Below, piece after piece: positions 40,188 to 49,597 of a DNA stretch of 62,564 bases. The position numbers were made by a program, and so were the translations under genes. This DNA comes from Enterobacteriaceae bacterium (GTDB lineage Bacteria > Pseudomonadota > Gammaproteobacteria > Enterobacterales > Enterobacteriaceae). Numbering within the stretch: the first letter of the stretch is position 1; each line of letters begins with the position of its first letter. Where the stretch lies: contig JAISKF010000030.1 of assembly GCA_031261005.1 (NCBI GenBank), positions 1 to 62,564 of the forward strand, in the 5' to 3' direction. Below the pieces are notes generated by a model. That model was not told where the DNA came from. It was given only the letters and a program-made list of their open reading frames with translations, and ran no database searches.

Positions 40188-41726
40188 ATGTTACAACCTC
40201 TCGTTATTGGCAAAAGCAATGAGTTAGAGCTGGCGATTTTACCGGCGCTGGCAAATCGGCATGGATTAATTACCGGCGCGACCGGTACAGGGAAAACCGT
40301 TACGCTGCAAAAGATGGCAGAAAAATTCTCCGGCATTGGTGTTCCGGTCTTTCTGGCTGATGTAAAAGGGGATTTATCCGGTATCGCTGCCGCAGGTGTA
40401 ATGAGCCCTAAACTACAATCGCGCCTAGATGCGCTGCATGTAACAGATTGGCAATCCGCCGCTTGCCCTGCGGTATTCTGGGACGTATTCGGCGAAAAAG
40501 GGCACCCTATACGTGCGACGGTTTCGGATATGGGACCAACATTATTAACACGTTTGCTGAACTTAAATGATGTTCAATCTGGTGTTCTGCAACTGGTATT
40601 TAAAATCGCCGACGATAATGGCTTATTGCTGCTGGATATGAAAGATCTGCGTTCAATGGTGCAGTTTGTCGGCGATAACGCCAAACAGTTCCAGACGCAG
40701 TACGGCAATATTTCCAGCGCTTCAATCGGCGCAATTCAACGCGGTTTACTCACGCTGGAGCAACAAGGCGCTAATAGCTTCTTTGGCGAACCAATGCTGG
40801 ATATTTTCGACTTGATCAAAACTGATGCTAATGGTCAGGGAACAGTGAATATTCTGGCTGCGGACAAGCTGTATAACCAACCGCAACTGTACGCAGTATT
40901 CCTGCTTTGGCTGATGTCCGAACTGTTTGAGCGCTTGCCGGAAGTAGGCGATATGGAGAAACCTAAAATGGTGTTCTTCTTTGATGAAGCCCATCTGCTG
41001 TTTACCGACGCGCCGCCAGCGCTGTTGCAGAAGATCGAGCAAGTAGTGCGTCTGATTCGCTCTAAAGGCGTTGGTATCTACTTTGTTACCCAAAATCCGC
41101 TGGATATTCCTGATAATGTGCTTGGTCAGTTAGGCAATCGCGTACAACATACTTTGCGTGCGTTTACACCGCGCGATCAGAAAGCGGTGAAAACGGCGGC
41201 AGAAACCATGCGCCCGAATCCGGCATTTAATGCCGAAATGGCGATCACTGAACTGGGCGTCGGCGAAGCATTAATCTCTTTCCTTGATGAAAAAGGCACA
41301 CCGAATATTGTACAGCGCGGATTTATTATCGCGCCGAATTCCCGCATGGGTGCGTTAACGGATAGCGAGCGCAACGGTCTTATCAATCATTCGCCGTTAT
41401 ATGGTCGCTATGAAGAGATGATCGATCGTGAATCAGCTTACGAGAAACTCACCGCCGGTTACACGCTGGAGCAAGGCAGCAGCGCAGAGAAAAGCAGTGC
41501 TGCACCAAGCACTAAAGATACCTCAAGCCAGCAAAAACCAGGCGAAAATAGCAGCGACGGCGGTTTACTCGGCAGCCTCAACGAAATTCTGTTTGGTAGC
41601 ACAGGTCCGCGCGGCGGTAAGAAAGATGGTTTAGTACAAACGGCAGCGAAATCCATGACGCGCCAGGTCACTAATCAGATTATTCGCGGCATTCTCGGCG
41701 GTATTTTGGGCGGCAGAAAGCGATAG
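40188..41726 (+). CDS. yjgR: HerA-like ATPase YjgR (DUF853)
   Basis: This is a DUF853/HerA-FtsK superfamily P-loop NTPase of unknown role. The 512-residue protein has Walker A GATGTGKT (30-37), DVKGDLSG, Walker [13 protein letters not shown] (about 263-274) and an Arg-finger region. A Ser/Ala/Gln low-complexity stretch (about 425-460) follows, then a C-terminal Gly-rich tail ([14 protein letters not shown]). Similar to E. coli YjgR (500 residues). Upstream, 228 bases contain no gene. It stands alone as a transcription unit. Confidence 0.92.
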   Translation: MLQPLVIGKSNELELAILPALANRHGLITGATGTGKTVTLQKMAEKFSGIGVPVFLADVKGDLSGIAAAGVMSPKLQSRLDALHVTDWQSAACPAVFWDVFGEKGHPIRATVSDMGPTLLTRLLNLNDVQSGVLQLVFKIADDNGLLLLDMKDLRSMVQFVGDNAKQFQTQYGNISSASIGAIQRGLLTLEQQGANSFFGEPMLDIFDLIKTDANGQGTVNILAADKLYNQPQLYAVFLLWLMSELFERLPEVGDMEKPKMVFFFDEAHLLFTDAPPALLQKIEQVVRLIRSKGVGIYFVTQNPLDIPDNVLGQLGNRVQHTLRAFTPRDQKAVKTAAETMRPNPAFNAEMAITELGVGEALISFLDEKGTPNIVQRGFIIAPNSRMGALTDSERNGLINHSPLYGRYEEMIDRESAYEKLTAGYTLEQGSSAEKSSAAPSTKDTSSQQKPGENSSDGGLLGSLNEILFGSTGPRGGKKDGLVQTAAKSMTRQVTNQIIRGILGGILGGRKR

Positions 41727-41755
41727 TTTTGTGTTGTATAGCAGGAATTCAATTA

Positions 41756-42078
41756 ATTAACCTAAGGTTAATTAATTGATAATAAATAATAATTCGTAGG
41801 GGCGGTTGTTAACCGCCCGTTGGTTGCACAGCGGTTTATACGGGCGTCAGGTTGACGCCCCTACGCAAAACAATACGGCAATAATACAGAATGATGTCAA
41901 TATGAAATAACATAAAAACAACAATAACCGCATGAAAAAAAACAAAAATCGTGTAGGGGCGGCAATCTGCCGTCCGTTGATTTCACAATAGTTTAGCGGG
42001 CGGTTAACAACCGCCCCTACACAAAAATCATATATAATTATCTGAAAGTTATCGTAATAATATAACTTCAAACAACCA
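41756..42078. repeat. Nested or recombined pair of GTAG-BIME elements
   Basis: Two cores lie at 41796-41864 and 41953-42020 inside one set of outer arms (TTAACCTAAGGTTAATTAATTGATAATAA at left; TATCGTAATAATATAACTTC at right). The outermost hairpins match each other (GGGCGGTTGTTAACCGCCC and GGGCGGTTAACAACCGCCC). The two inner ones are different types (GGGCGTCAGGTTGACGCCC; GGGCGGCAATCTGCCGTCC). It ends against the rspR-like gene's stop. Confidence 0.8.
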
Positions 42079-42789
42079 TCAAACAATCACCAACGGCGCA
42101 GCCGCATCAGCTTCAAACCAATCAGCATTCAGTTCAGAAATTTTGGTGACAGAAGTAACCATTTCACCAAGATGTTGATGGATTGCGTTTTCCGCTGCAT
42201 CAGGATCTTTGCTCTCTAATGCCTGATAAATTTGGTAATGCTGGTCAATCAGGCTTTCTGGCGGTGAAACGTTGGCAAGACTCATAAAACGCACGCGATC
42301 CATCGTTGCCTTAATATTTTCAACAGTTTCCCATGCCAGCGGGCAATTGACGATTTGGGTAAACGTGCGGTGAAATTCATCGTCCAGCTCTAAAAATTCT
42401 TTCACCCGTTTATTCTTCGCAGCCAACTCCTGACGATGAAGATTGTGCTTTAACTGCATCAGATATTCCGGCGTCATCGCTAATGCAGCACGGCGGATAA
42501 TCGCGGTCTCTACCGCTTCACGAATAAAACGCCCGTCAGATACGCGCTTTGCCGAGATTTTCATCACAAACGTTCCGCGCTGCGGCAATATCTGCACTAA
42601 ACCGGTTTCCGATAATTTAATAAACGCTTCGCGCACCGGCTGGCGGGACACATTAAAACGCGTGGAGATCTCTTTTTCCGATAGCAGCGTACCTGGCTGA
42701 ATAGTGCAATCGACAATTTCCTGCCGCAACAAACGATATATCTGTTGATTAACAGGTTCATTGGTCGTGAATGGATAAGCGATAGCCAT
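42079..42789 (-). CDS. GntR-family (FadR/FCD) regulator, RspR-like
   Basis: This 236-residue regulator has an N-terminal winged helix (NQQIYRLLRQEIVDCTIQPGTLLSEKEISTRFNVSRQPVREAFIKLSETGL, about 13-63) and a C-terminal all-helical FCD domain with metal-ligand-type residues (DDEFHRTF; HLGEMV). It resembles E. coli RspR (YdfH), which represses rspAB, but those genes are not here, so the target is unknown. The ATG at 42789 (MAIAYPFTTNEPVN) was preferred to a TTG 36 bases upstream. Confidence 0.85.
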   Translation of the reverse strand: MAIAYPFTTNEPVNQQIYRLLRQEIVDCTIQPGTLLSEKEISTRFNVSRQPVREAFIKLSETGLVQILPQRGTFVMKISAKRVSDGRFIREAVETAIIRRAALAMTPEYLMQLKHNLHRQELAAKNKRVKEFLELDDEFHRTFTQIVNCPLAWETVENIKATMDRVRFMSLANVSPPESLIDQHYQIYQALESKDPDAAENAIHQHLGEMVTSVTKISELNADWFEADAAAPLVIV

Positions 42790-42907
42790 GAAGATTGATG
42801 CTCTTACGGTAGTGAGAAACTGCAATCATCATAGCGGTTTTTAGCTTTTTTTTCGCTAAGATTCTTAATGAGATGGCTACTTTTTGACTCACCTGATTAA
42901 GTAACAA

Positions 42908-43074
42908 TGGTTTGAATAAGGAAATGATGAGAATAATCGGTTAGTAGATTGATAATAAATAATTTGTAGATACCGTCTTGCCAAATGATTGGCAAAACGG
43001 TATCTACGCAAAAATCGCATAATTATTTAAAATTTATCGTAAAAATATAACTTATTATCCAAAGCTCAGGTTAA
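42908..43074. repeat. Repeat-family copy with a completely different core hairpin
   Basis: The arms and right end (TGATAATAAATAATTT; ATAACTTATTATCCAAAGCTCAGGTTAA) are those of the GTAG-BIME family. The core (42966-43007) is one long hairpin: GTAGATACCGT pairs with ACGGTATCTAC over 11 bp, and TTGCCAA pairs with TTGGCAA inside. The GTAG/CTAC foot is kept while every other stem base differs from the usual core. Confidence 0.8.
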
Positions 43075-43098
43075 ATAACATTACTCACAGCCCATAAA

Positions 43099-43130
43099 AC
43101 AAAACCTCCGCAAAAGCGAAGGTTTGTTAT
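43099..43130 (-). terminator. Terminator of slyD
   Basis: Read on the minus strand, AACCTTCGC TTTTG CGGAGGTT then TTGTTTT forms a hairpin with one mismatch and a T-rich tail, about 20-50 bases beyond the slyD stop. Confidence 0.8.
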
Positions 43131-43150
43131 CAATCAAGATGGCTAACGTC

Positions 43151-43765
43151 TTAGTGACTGCAACCGCAACCACCGTGACCATGACCGCCGCAGCCGCCGT
43201 GACCATGTTCATGATCGTGGTCATGCCCGTGATCGTGGCCGCCACAACAGCTATCACCGTGACCACCGCAGCAACCATCTTCACCGTGATGATGATCATG
43301 TTCGCCGTGTACGTGACCATGTTCCAGCTCTTCTTCTGTTGCTTCGCGGATTGCCACAACTTCAACATTGAAGTTCAGGTTTTGACCAGCCAGCATGTGA
43401 TTACCGTCAACCACAACATCATCATCACCGACTTCGGTAATTTCTACCGGTACAGGACCTTGATCGGTATCCGCTAAAAAGCGCATACCCACTTGCAGTT
43501 CATCAACACCCATAAACACATCTTTCGGGACGCGCTGAACCAGCGCTTCGTCATAGCTGCCGTAAGCATCATCTGCCGGAACAAACACATCAAAACGATC
43601 ACCTACACTATGATTTTCCAATGCTTTTTCTAAACCTGCGATCAGAGAACCATGTCCATGCAGATAGTCCAACGGCGCACTCACCGGAGACTCATCAACT
43701 AATACACCGTCTTCTGTACGAACCTGATACGCCAGACTGACCACAAGATCTTTTGCTACTTTCAT
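43151..43765 (-). CDS. slyD: FKBP-type peptidyl-prolyl isomerase and nickel chaperone SlyD
   Basis: SlyD is a folding chaperone and metallochaperone that supplies nickel to hydrogenase maturation. The 204-residue protein has the FKBP fold (VVSLAYQVRTEDGVLVDESPV, AYGSYDEALVQ), the inserted chaperone flap (about 66-130) and a metal-binding tail from about 152. The tail is extremely rich in His, Cys and Gly (HGHVHGEHDHHHGEDGCCGG…). Its companion slyX is 36 kb away, unlike in E. coli. The nickel role fits the Hyf [NiFe] hydrogenase in this window. Confidence 0.95.
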   Translation of the reverse strand: MKVAKDLVVSLAYQVRTEDGVLVDESPVSAPLDYLHGHGSLIAGLEKALENHSVGDRFDVFVPADDAYGSYDEALVQRVPKDVFMGVDELQVGMRFLADTDQGPVPVEITEVGDDDVVVDGNHMLAGQNLNFNVEVVAIREATEEELEHGHVHGEHDHHHGEDGCCGGHGDSCCGGHDHGHDHDHEHGHGGCGGHGHGGCGCSH

Positions 43766-43925
43766 GATTACTCCTATCGTTAATCCTTAATTTTCGCTGA
43801 TTGTAGCCGAAATCAACGGCGCTGTACTCATCGGGATAAAAATTTCGGCAACTTTATGCTATTTAATTTGCCCTGATAGTGAGTGATAAACGAACTATTT
43901 CCCCCTGTAGAGAGGCATTTTTACA

Positions 43926-45764
43926 TCACTCTAACGTATCCTGCTTAATCTCCATCTCGCTATCGTCCAGATCCCAATCTTCCGCTAATTTACTGTCATG
44001 TTCGATTTCAAGCTGGAACAGATTTTCCAGTTCGCGCCGTGCTTCGGCAACGCGGGAAACTTGCTGCACATCACCGGTACGATTCGGCACTAATTCATGC
44101 AGCATACTTTCATCTAAGCGTTTGAAATATTGCTGGGCGCGATAGGCTTGATGCGGGTGCATACCTAAATCAACTAACGTTTTCCGACCGAGATCCAACG
44201 CACTAAAAAATGTTTCGCGGGAGAACAATTTCACACCGGCATTTAACAGCTCGTGAGCTTCAACACGCCCTCTGGCGCGCGCCAGAATAGATAAATTCGG
44301 GAAGTATTGCTGGCAAAGATGGACAACCGTCATCACTTCTTCCGGCGCATCACTGGTAATCACAATCGCTTTGGCTTTTTCCGCGCCCGCCGCGCGCAGC
44401 AAATCTAGCTGCGTTGCATCACCGTAATACACTTTGTAGCCGTGACTGCGTAAAATGCCCACCTGACTGACATCATGTTCAAGCACCGTAATACGGATCT
44501 GATTTGCCAGTAACAACCGCCCGACAACTTGCCCGAAACGTCCAAAACCCACCACAATCACTTGCGGTTCGTCGTCCTCAACATCAGGCTGCTGATGATT
44601 TTCTTCCGTTGGGTTGTAGCGATGCGCCAGAATCTTATCTACCACTTGCATCAGTAATGGCGTCGTCATCATTGAGATCGTCACTACCACCAGCAACAGC
44701 GCGATTTGTTCTGCGTCGAACAGCCCTTGCGATTGCGCGGCAGCAAACAACACAAAAGCAAATTCCCCGCCCTGACTTAATACCGCGGAAAATTGCAAAC
44801 GCTCAGAGCGATTAATATGAAAGAAACGCGCCAGTCCGTACAACACCACGGCTTTTACCAGCAGCAGCACACAAACCCAGAGCAACACTTGCAGAACGTG
44901 AGAATAGAAAACGCCGAGATTTAGCACCATGCCAACGGAGATAAAAAACAGTCCCAGCAGCAATCCTTTAAAGGGTTCGATCGCCACTTCCAGCTCATGC
45001 TGATATTCACTTTCCGCCAACAGCACACCGGCAAGGAACGTTCCCAACGCCATTGAAAAACCGATTGTCTGCATCAGCATTGCAGCACCTAATACCACTA
45101 ACAACGCAGTCGCAGTAAACACTTCGCGCACGCCCGATGCAGCAACATAACGGAAAATCGGTCTTAACAGATAACGGCACGCCAGCACCAGAACGACAAT
45201 TCCGCCGATTTTACTGACGATAGTCAGCCAGTCTGCGCCTGCTCCGCCTTTACCGGCTAATATCGGTACTAATGCTAATGCCGGAACCACTGCCATATCC
45301 TGAAACAGTAATACAGCAAAACCCGCTTGCGCGCCGTCACCGCGCATTCCTTTCTCTGCCATCAACTGCAACGCCATCGCGGTTGATGACATGGACAAAC
45401 CGATCGCCGCGATCACCGCCGCAGATACGCTAAATCCTGTCCAGTGCAGCAATCCGCACAAGATCGCCGTAGTAATTAACACCTGCGCCGTACCTAAACC
45501 AAAAATCGGTTTACGCATTTTCCACAGTTTGGCAGGATTCAGTTCCAGCCCGATAACAAACAGCAGCAGCACTACGCCCATTTCGGAGAATTGCAGAATC
45601 TCTTCCACATCATTGATGAGCTTCAATCCCCAGGGACCAATAGCAATACCCGCGATCAAATAACCCAACACCGCGCCGATACCTACGCGCCGCGCCAGTG
45701 GCACTGCGATCACCGCCACCGCCAGAAAAACTAAAACAGCAATAAGATGTGATGAGTTTTCCAT
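43926..45764 (-). CDS. kefB: Glutathione-gated K+/H+ antiporter KefB
   Basis: KefB is an inner-membrane CPA2 antiporter that lets K+ out and acidifies the cell when electrophile-glutathione adducts bind. The 612-residue protein has about 12 TM segments (1-380; [44 protein letters not shown]). A cytosolic RCK domain ([17 protein letters not shown], about 402-418; [23 protein letters not shown]) precedes an acidic C-terminus. Gene order slyD-kefB-kefG-yheS is as in E. coli; yheV is missing. It overlaps the kefG stop by one base (TAATG). Confidence 0.94.
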   Translation of the reverse strand: MENSSHLIAVLVFLAVAVIAVPLARRVGIGAVLGYLIAGIAIGPWGLKLINDVEEILQFSEMGVVLLLFVIGLELNPAKLWKMRKPIFGLGTAQVLITTAILCGLLHWTGFSVSAAVIAAIGLSMSSTAMALQLMAEKGMRGDGAQAGFAVLLFQDMAVVPALALVPILAGKGGAGADWLTIVSKIGGIVVLVLACRYLLRPIFRYVAASGVREVFTATALLVVLGAAMLMQTIGFSMALGTFLAGVLLAESEYQHELEVAIEPFKGLLLGLFFISVGMVLNLGVFYSHVLQVLLWVCVLLLVKAVVLYGLARFFHINRSERLQFSAVLSQGGEFAFVLFAAAQSQGLFDAEQIALLLVVVTISMMTTPLLMQVVDKILAHRYNPTEENHQQPDVEDDEPQVIVVGFGRFGQVVGRLLLANQIRITVLEHDVSQVGILRSHGYKVYYGDATQLDLLRAAGAEKAKAIVITSDAPEEVMTVVHLCQQYFPNLSILARARGRVEAHELLNAGVKLFSRETFFSALDLGRKTLVDLGMHPHQAYRAQQYFKRLDESMLHELVPNRTGDVQQVSRVAEARRELENLFQLEIEHDSKLAEDWDLDDSEMEIKQDTLE

Positions 45765-46345
45765 TATTGCTCCCCCTCTTTTGCTGGTTGATTTTCCGCA
45801 ACGGCACTGTCTACTGGCTGACTAAGCCAATCGGCGTATTTCACGGCATATTGCTGTAATACATCGTCTTCAAGACGACGTGCATGATAAATCATCAGCG
45901 GTTCAACCCATTGCATATGGCAAGTTGTTGCCATAATGCGAAACGGCAATAAAACATCGGACAGAGCGAAACCGATCATGCCGTTGGGTTGATAGCTATG
46001 TTCGGCAAATCCTGCCGTCACCACTAAACGCAAGCGCTTTCCAGCCAGTGCTTTCGCGCCGTCGCTACCGGCAAAACGCAAACTCAACACCTGATCGATC
46101 CACTCTTTCATCAACGCAGGGCAAGCAAAAGTCTGAATCGGAAACTGAAAGACAATCGTGTCAAACTCTTTCAGCAATTGTTGCTCGTAATGAACATTAA
46201 TAAAAAAATCAGGATAATAAGCGTACAAATCACGCACCGTCACATTCTCTAAATTTCGGACAACTTTAAGTAACGCTTTATTGGCGACCGAACGCTTTGG
46301 CTCAGGGTGAGCAAACAGAATCAACACCTTTGATAGTTGCGACAT
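45764..46345 (-). CDS. kefG: Ancillary flavodoxin-fold protein KefG
   Basis: KefG is a quinone-reductase-like partner needed for full KefB activity. The 193-residue protein has the flavodoxin-like fold of the NQO family: [43 protein letters not shown] and [11 protein letters not shown]. Length is close to E. coli KefG (184). It is the first gene of kefG-kefB and is divergent from yheS with a 292-base gap in which no gene was seen. Confidence 0.93.
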   Translation of the reverse strand: MSQLSKVLILFAHPEPKRSVANKALLKVVRNLENVTVRDLYAYYPDFFINVHYEQQLLKEFDTIVFQFPIQTFACPALMKEWIDQVLSLRFAGSDGAKALAGKRLRLVVTAGFAEHSYQPNGMIGFALSDVLLPFRIMATTCHMQWVEPLMIYHARRLEDDVLQQYAVKYADWLSQPVDSAVAENQPAKEGEQ

Positions 46346-46637
46346 ATCCGTTCCTTTGTAGCGGTGTTACTTAATAATGTTAAGTAACACGATGAAAAAT
46401 CTCTATCTAAAAGAATAGAGCAAAAACTCACGCTTCATACCAAATGTGTTGCAGGCTGTTATTCAAATTATCTGAATAACCGATCAAACGCTTATCCTGC
46501 TAAAGCCGACACCACTTTTATGATAAGCTACGCCGATTCAATTTCAGCGTGATCAATGGACGGTCAGAACTGCGATATTTGTTATCGCGCTCGCCTCAAA
46601 TAATGATCCATTCTGCTTCGATATTATTAATAAATTT

Positions 46638-48560
46638 ATGATCATATTCTCTTCGTTACAAATTCGACGCGGCGTTAATGTGCTGCTGGATAACGCCACC
46701 GCGACCATTAACCCTGGTCAGAAAGTAGGGCTGGTCGGCAAAAATGGCTGCGGAAAATCCACGCTGCTGGCGTTATTAAAAGGTGAGTTTTCCGCCGATG
46801 GCGGCAGCGTCACAATTCCATCAAGCTGGTCGATCTCTTGGGTGAATCAGGAAACACCAGCGCTGGATATTCCGGCAGTCGAGTACGTAATCGACGGCGA
46901 CAGAGAATATCGCCGACTGGAGCGCGAACTCGCCGCAGCCAACGAAAAGAATGACGGTCACGCTATTGCTACGCTGCATGGCAAATTAGATGCGATTCAG
47001 GCATGGACAATTTACCCGCGCGCCTCCAGCCTGCTGCACGGATTAGGCTTCTCCCAAGAGCAATTACAGCAGCCCGTCAGCGCGTTTTCCGGCGGCTGGC
47101 GTATGCGTTTAAATCTGGCGCAGGCATTGCTGTGCCGTTCTGATTTGCTGCTGCTCGATGAACCGACCAATCACTTAGATTTAGATGCGGTGATCTGGCT
47201 GGAAAAATGGCTGAAAAACTACGATGGCACGCTGATTTTAATCTCCCATGACCGCGATTTCCTCGATCCTATCGTCGATAAAATTCTGCATATCGAGCAG
47301 CAACAACTGTTTGAATACACCGGCAACTACACCTCTTTTGAGCGCCAGCGCGCAACCAAACTGGCACAACAGCAAGCGATGTATCAAAGCCAGCAGGAGA
47401 AAGTGGCGCATCTGCAAAGCTATATCGACCGCTTCAAAGCGCAAGCGACCAAAGCGAAACAGGCGCAGAGCCGTATCAAAATGCTGGAACGTATGGAGCT
47501 TATTGCTCCGGCGCATGTTGATAATCCATTTCGTTTTAGTTTCCGCACGCCGGAAAGTTTACCGAATCCATTGCTCCGCATGGAAAAAGTCAGCGCCGGT
47601 TATGGCGATAAAACTATATTGGAGTCGATTAAACTGAATCTGGTGCCAGGTTCACACATTGGTTTGCTGGGGCGCAACGGCGCAGGTAAATCGACGCTAA
47701 TCAAGCTGCTGGCAGGCGAACTGCCGCCGCAGCACGGAGAAATCGGACTCGCTAAAGGCATCAAGCTCGGCTATTTCGCCCAACATCAATTGGAAACTTT
47801 ACGCGCCGATGAGTCACCGCTGCAACATCTCAGCCGTCTTGCACCGAAAGAGTATGAACAGGCGTTGCGCGATTATCTCGGCGGTTTCGGTTTTCGCGGC
47901 GATAAAGTGACGGAAAATACCGGTTGTTTCTCCGGCGGAGAAAAAGCGCGGCTGGTGCTGGCGCTAATCGTCTGGCAACGTCCGAATCTCTTATTGCTCG
48001 ACGAACCGACTAACCACCTCGATCTTGATATGCGTCAGGCGCTAACTGAAGCACTGATCGATTTCGACGGCGCGCTGGTGGTGGTTTCCCATGATCGCCA
48101 CCTACTGCGTTCCACCACCGATGAACTGTATCTGGTGCATGATAAAAAAGTAGAACCGTTCGACGGCGATCTGGAAGATTACCAACAATGGTTGTCTGAT
48201 CTGCAAAAACAAGATCCGCAAACCGAAGACGGTAATAACAAAGAAACTACGGCGAACAGCGCCCAAGCGCGCAAAGACCAAAAACGCCGTGAAGCCGACT
48301 TCCGCGCCCAAACGCAGCCAATCCGCAAAAAAATCGACAAACTGGATAAAGAGCTGGAAAAACTGGCAACACAACTAAGCGAGATCGAACAATCCCTCTC
48401 CGACAGCGCCATTTACGAAATTGCCAGAAAAGCCGAACTGACCAAGTTACTACAACAACAAGCCACGGTGAAAAACGCGCAGGAAGAAAGCGAAATAACG
48501 TGGCTGGAATTGCAGGAACAGTTAGAAACAATGACAGCAGAGTTTGAGACGGGGAATTGA
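46638..48560 (+). CDS. yheS: ABC-F family ribosome-associated ATPase YheS
   Basis: YheS is a cytosolic ABC-F protein thought to relieve ribosome stalling. The 640-residue protein has two ATPase modules: Walker A GKNGCGKST and GRNGAGKST, signatures SGGWRMRLNLAQAL and SGGEKARLVLAL, Walker B LLLLDEPTNHLDLD twice. A charged linker follows the first module (QQQAMYQSQQEKVAHLQSYI), and a C-terminal coiled coil occupies about 545-636. The E. coli neighbour yheT is absent; the restriction-modification locus follows instead. Confidence 0.95.
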   Translation: MIIFSSLQIRRGVNVLLDNATATINPGQKVGLVGKNGCGKSTLLALLKGEFSADGGSVTIPSSWSISWVNQETPALDIPAVEYVIDGDREYRRLERELAAANEKNDGHAIATLHGKLDAIQAWTIYPRASSLLHGLGFSQEQLQQPVSAFSGGWRMRLNLAQALLCRSDLLLLDEPTNHLDLDAVIWLEKWLKNYDGTLILISHDRDFLDPIVDKILHIEQQQLFEYTGNYTSFERQRATKLAQQQAMYQSQQEKVAHLQSYIDRFKAQATKAKQAQSRIKMLERMELIAPAHVDNPFRFSFRTPESLPNPLLRMEKVSAGYGDKTILESIKLNLVPGSHIGLLGRNGAGKSTLIKLLAGELPPQHGEIGLAKGIKLGYFAQHQLETLRADESPLQHLSRLAPKEYEQALRDYLGGFGFRGDKVTENTGCFSGGEKARLVLALIVWQRPNLLLLDEPTNHLDLDMRQALTEALIDFDGALVVVSHDRHLLRSTTDELYLVHDKKVEPFDGDLEDYQQWLSDLQKQDPQTEDGNNKETTANSAQARKDQKRREADFRAQTQPIRKKIDKLDKELEKLATQLSEIEQSLSDSAIYEIARKAELTKLLQQQATVKNAQEESEITWLELQEQLETMTAEFETGN

Positions 48561-48569
48561 GGTTTTTTT

Positions 48570-48599
48570 GGCAGTTGTTCGGCTTACTGAACAACTGCC
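48570..48599. repeat. Perfect 11-bp inverted repeat at the yheS / R-M junction
   Basis: GGCAGTTGTTC and GAACAACTGCC surround GGCTTACT, 10 bases after the yheS stop. The T-run lies before, not after, the stem on the plus strand, so it is not a standard terminator for yheS. Confidence 0.6.
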
Positions 48600-48652
48600 A
48601 ACATCAATACTATCTATCATTTCCACTAAGCAATGACTATATGTTAGTCTAA

Positions 48653-48670
48653 CACTTAATATATTAAGTG
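48653..48670. repeat. 18-bp perfect palindrome before the R gene stop
   Basis: CACTTAATATATTAAGTG lies 20 bases beyond the stop of the restriction gene. It is next to a shorter one, GTTAGTCTAAC (48643-48653). AT-rich; role unknown. Confidence 0.5.
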
Positions 48671-48690
48671 ACTCAATTATCAATTAAAAA

Positions 48691-49284
48691 TCAATCATCT
48701 ATAGATAAAATCGTATTTATTCTTGGTGTTCGTTTATGAACAGGACGATTTGAATTCCTAATGAGACGTGGTTTCACGAACGACTCAACACCTTCTGGAA
48801 GCCAAACTACTTCGCCATTATTCATGACATAATTTAAAGGTATCTTTGGATTATTTATATCTTTCCCACCATCGCTATACCATTTCTCCTCCCATTTCTT
48901 ATAGAATGGCTCCATCTTATCTGGAGTCAATTTATAAATAACCTGAAGTTCAATATTCTTAAATGGTGCAAAATACCAATCAACTTTTCTATATTTTGCG
49001 ATAATAGTAGGGTTCATATGATGATGAGTTGTAAATTGATGCTGTAATTCAATATTAACTGTTTTTATTTCATATTCATTGCCTTCAGCATCTATTGCAT
49101 CATTACCCTCTCGTGCCCCATCTGTAGTCAAATCGAGGATCATCAATAATTGTAAATACTTTCCACCATTATCTTGAAAAATATCATCTATCTTATATTT
49201 TGATGCTAATTTTTGATATTCACGAATATAAGGGAATAATTCAATAAATTTTTCTTTATCTGATTTAGAAGCAGTATTAATCAT
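48691..49284 (-). CDS. PvuII-like type II restriction endonuclease
   Basis: The enzyme should cut unmethylated CAGCTG. Similarity to R.PvuII is unmistakable: DIFQDNGGK, REGNDA, YEIKT, THHHMNP and KWYSDGGKDINNPKIP. The catalytic set maps to Asp62, Glu72 and Lys74 (PvuII Asp58/Glu68/Lys70). The DNA-contacting His triplet is 87-89 and Asp38 corresponds to Asp34. At 197 residues it is about 40 longer than PvuII (157); the extra part is a basic C-terminal tail (about 155-197). The gene overlaps the C gene by 8 bases. Low G+C suggests transfer. The specificity is inferred from homology. Confidence 0.92.
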   Translation of the reverse strand: MINTASKSDKEKFIELFPYIREYQKLASKYKIDDIFQDNGGKYLQLLMILDLTTDGAREGNDAIDAEGNEYEIKTVNIELQHQFTTHHHMNPTIIAKYRKVDWYFAPFKNIELQVIYKLTPDKMEPFYKKWEEKWYSDGGKDINNPKIPLNYVMNNGEVVWLPEGVESFVKPRLIRNSNRPVHKRTPRINTILSIDD

Positions 49285-49489
49285 CTGGATTTAGCAACTC
49301 TCTAATATCGACCCCAAGAGCAACAGCCAAACGTTCCATATTATCAACAGCAACATTACGCTCTCCACGTTCAACAGAACTAACATAAGTACGATGAAGA
49401 TCGCACAAATCAGCAAGTTTTTCTTGAGAGATCCCTTGAGATAACCTGATTTTTCGGAGGTTATGTGCAAAATTTTGTCTGGCCGACAT
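49277..49489 (-). CDS. Controller protein of the restriction-modification system
   Basis: This 70-residue HTH_3 protein (RKIRLSQGISQEKLADLCDLHRTYVSSVERGERNVAVDNMERLAVALGVD) belongs to the C-protein family of PvuII-type systems. In such systems it activates its own and the R gene late and represses M, delaying restriction until DNA is methylated. It overlaps R (ATGATTAA). No strong ribosome-binding site precedes the ATG; a short hairpin (AGCTCT / AGAGCT, 49497-49518) lies in the leader. Confidence 0.9.
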   Translation of the reverse strand: MSARQNFAHNLRKIRLSQGISQEKLADLCDLHRTYVSSVERGERNVAVDNMERLAVALGVDIRELLNPDD

Positions 49490-49530
49490 ACTCGAAAGCT
49501 CTGAATAAATAAAGAGCTAATCTTCCATGC

Positions 49531-49562
49531 TTGACTTCTTTGAATCTACAGACTATAAGTTC
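49531..49562. promoter_or_regulatory. C-box overlapping the M gene promoter
   Basis: On the minus strand ACTTATAGTC - TGTA - GATTCAAAGAAGTC has the two-operator layout of C-boxes (GACT…AGTC halves with a TGTA spacer). On the plus strand the same bases contain TTGACT (49531-49536) and TATAAG (49554-49559), 17 apart, a good sigma-70 promoter for M. C protein bound here would block M and recruit polymerase toward C and R. Confidence 0.8.
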
Positions 49563-49597
49563 CATTCGATTACAAAGATGATATACAGAGGAATTCA

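Noticed and set aside
41847..42086. 79-residue ORF over the repeat pair
   Set aside because: Consists of repeat DNA; hydrophobic only because the arms are AT-rich.
43081..43477. Val/Thr/Met-rich ORFs around the slyD 3' end
   Set aside because: They arise from the His/Cys/Gly-rich repeat codons of SlyD read in other frames.
48561..48690. Rho-independent terminator for yheS
   Set aside because: The strong hairpin at 48570-48599 is preceded, not followed, by the T-run on the plus strand.
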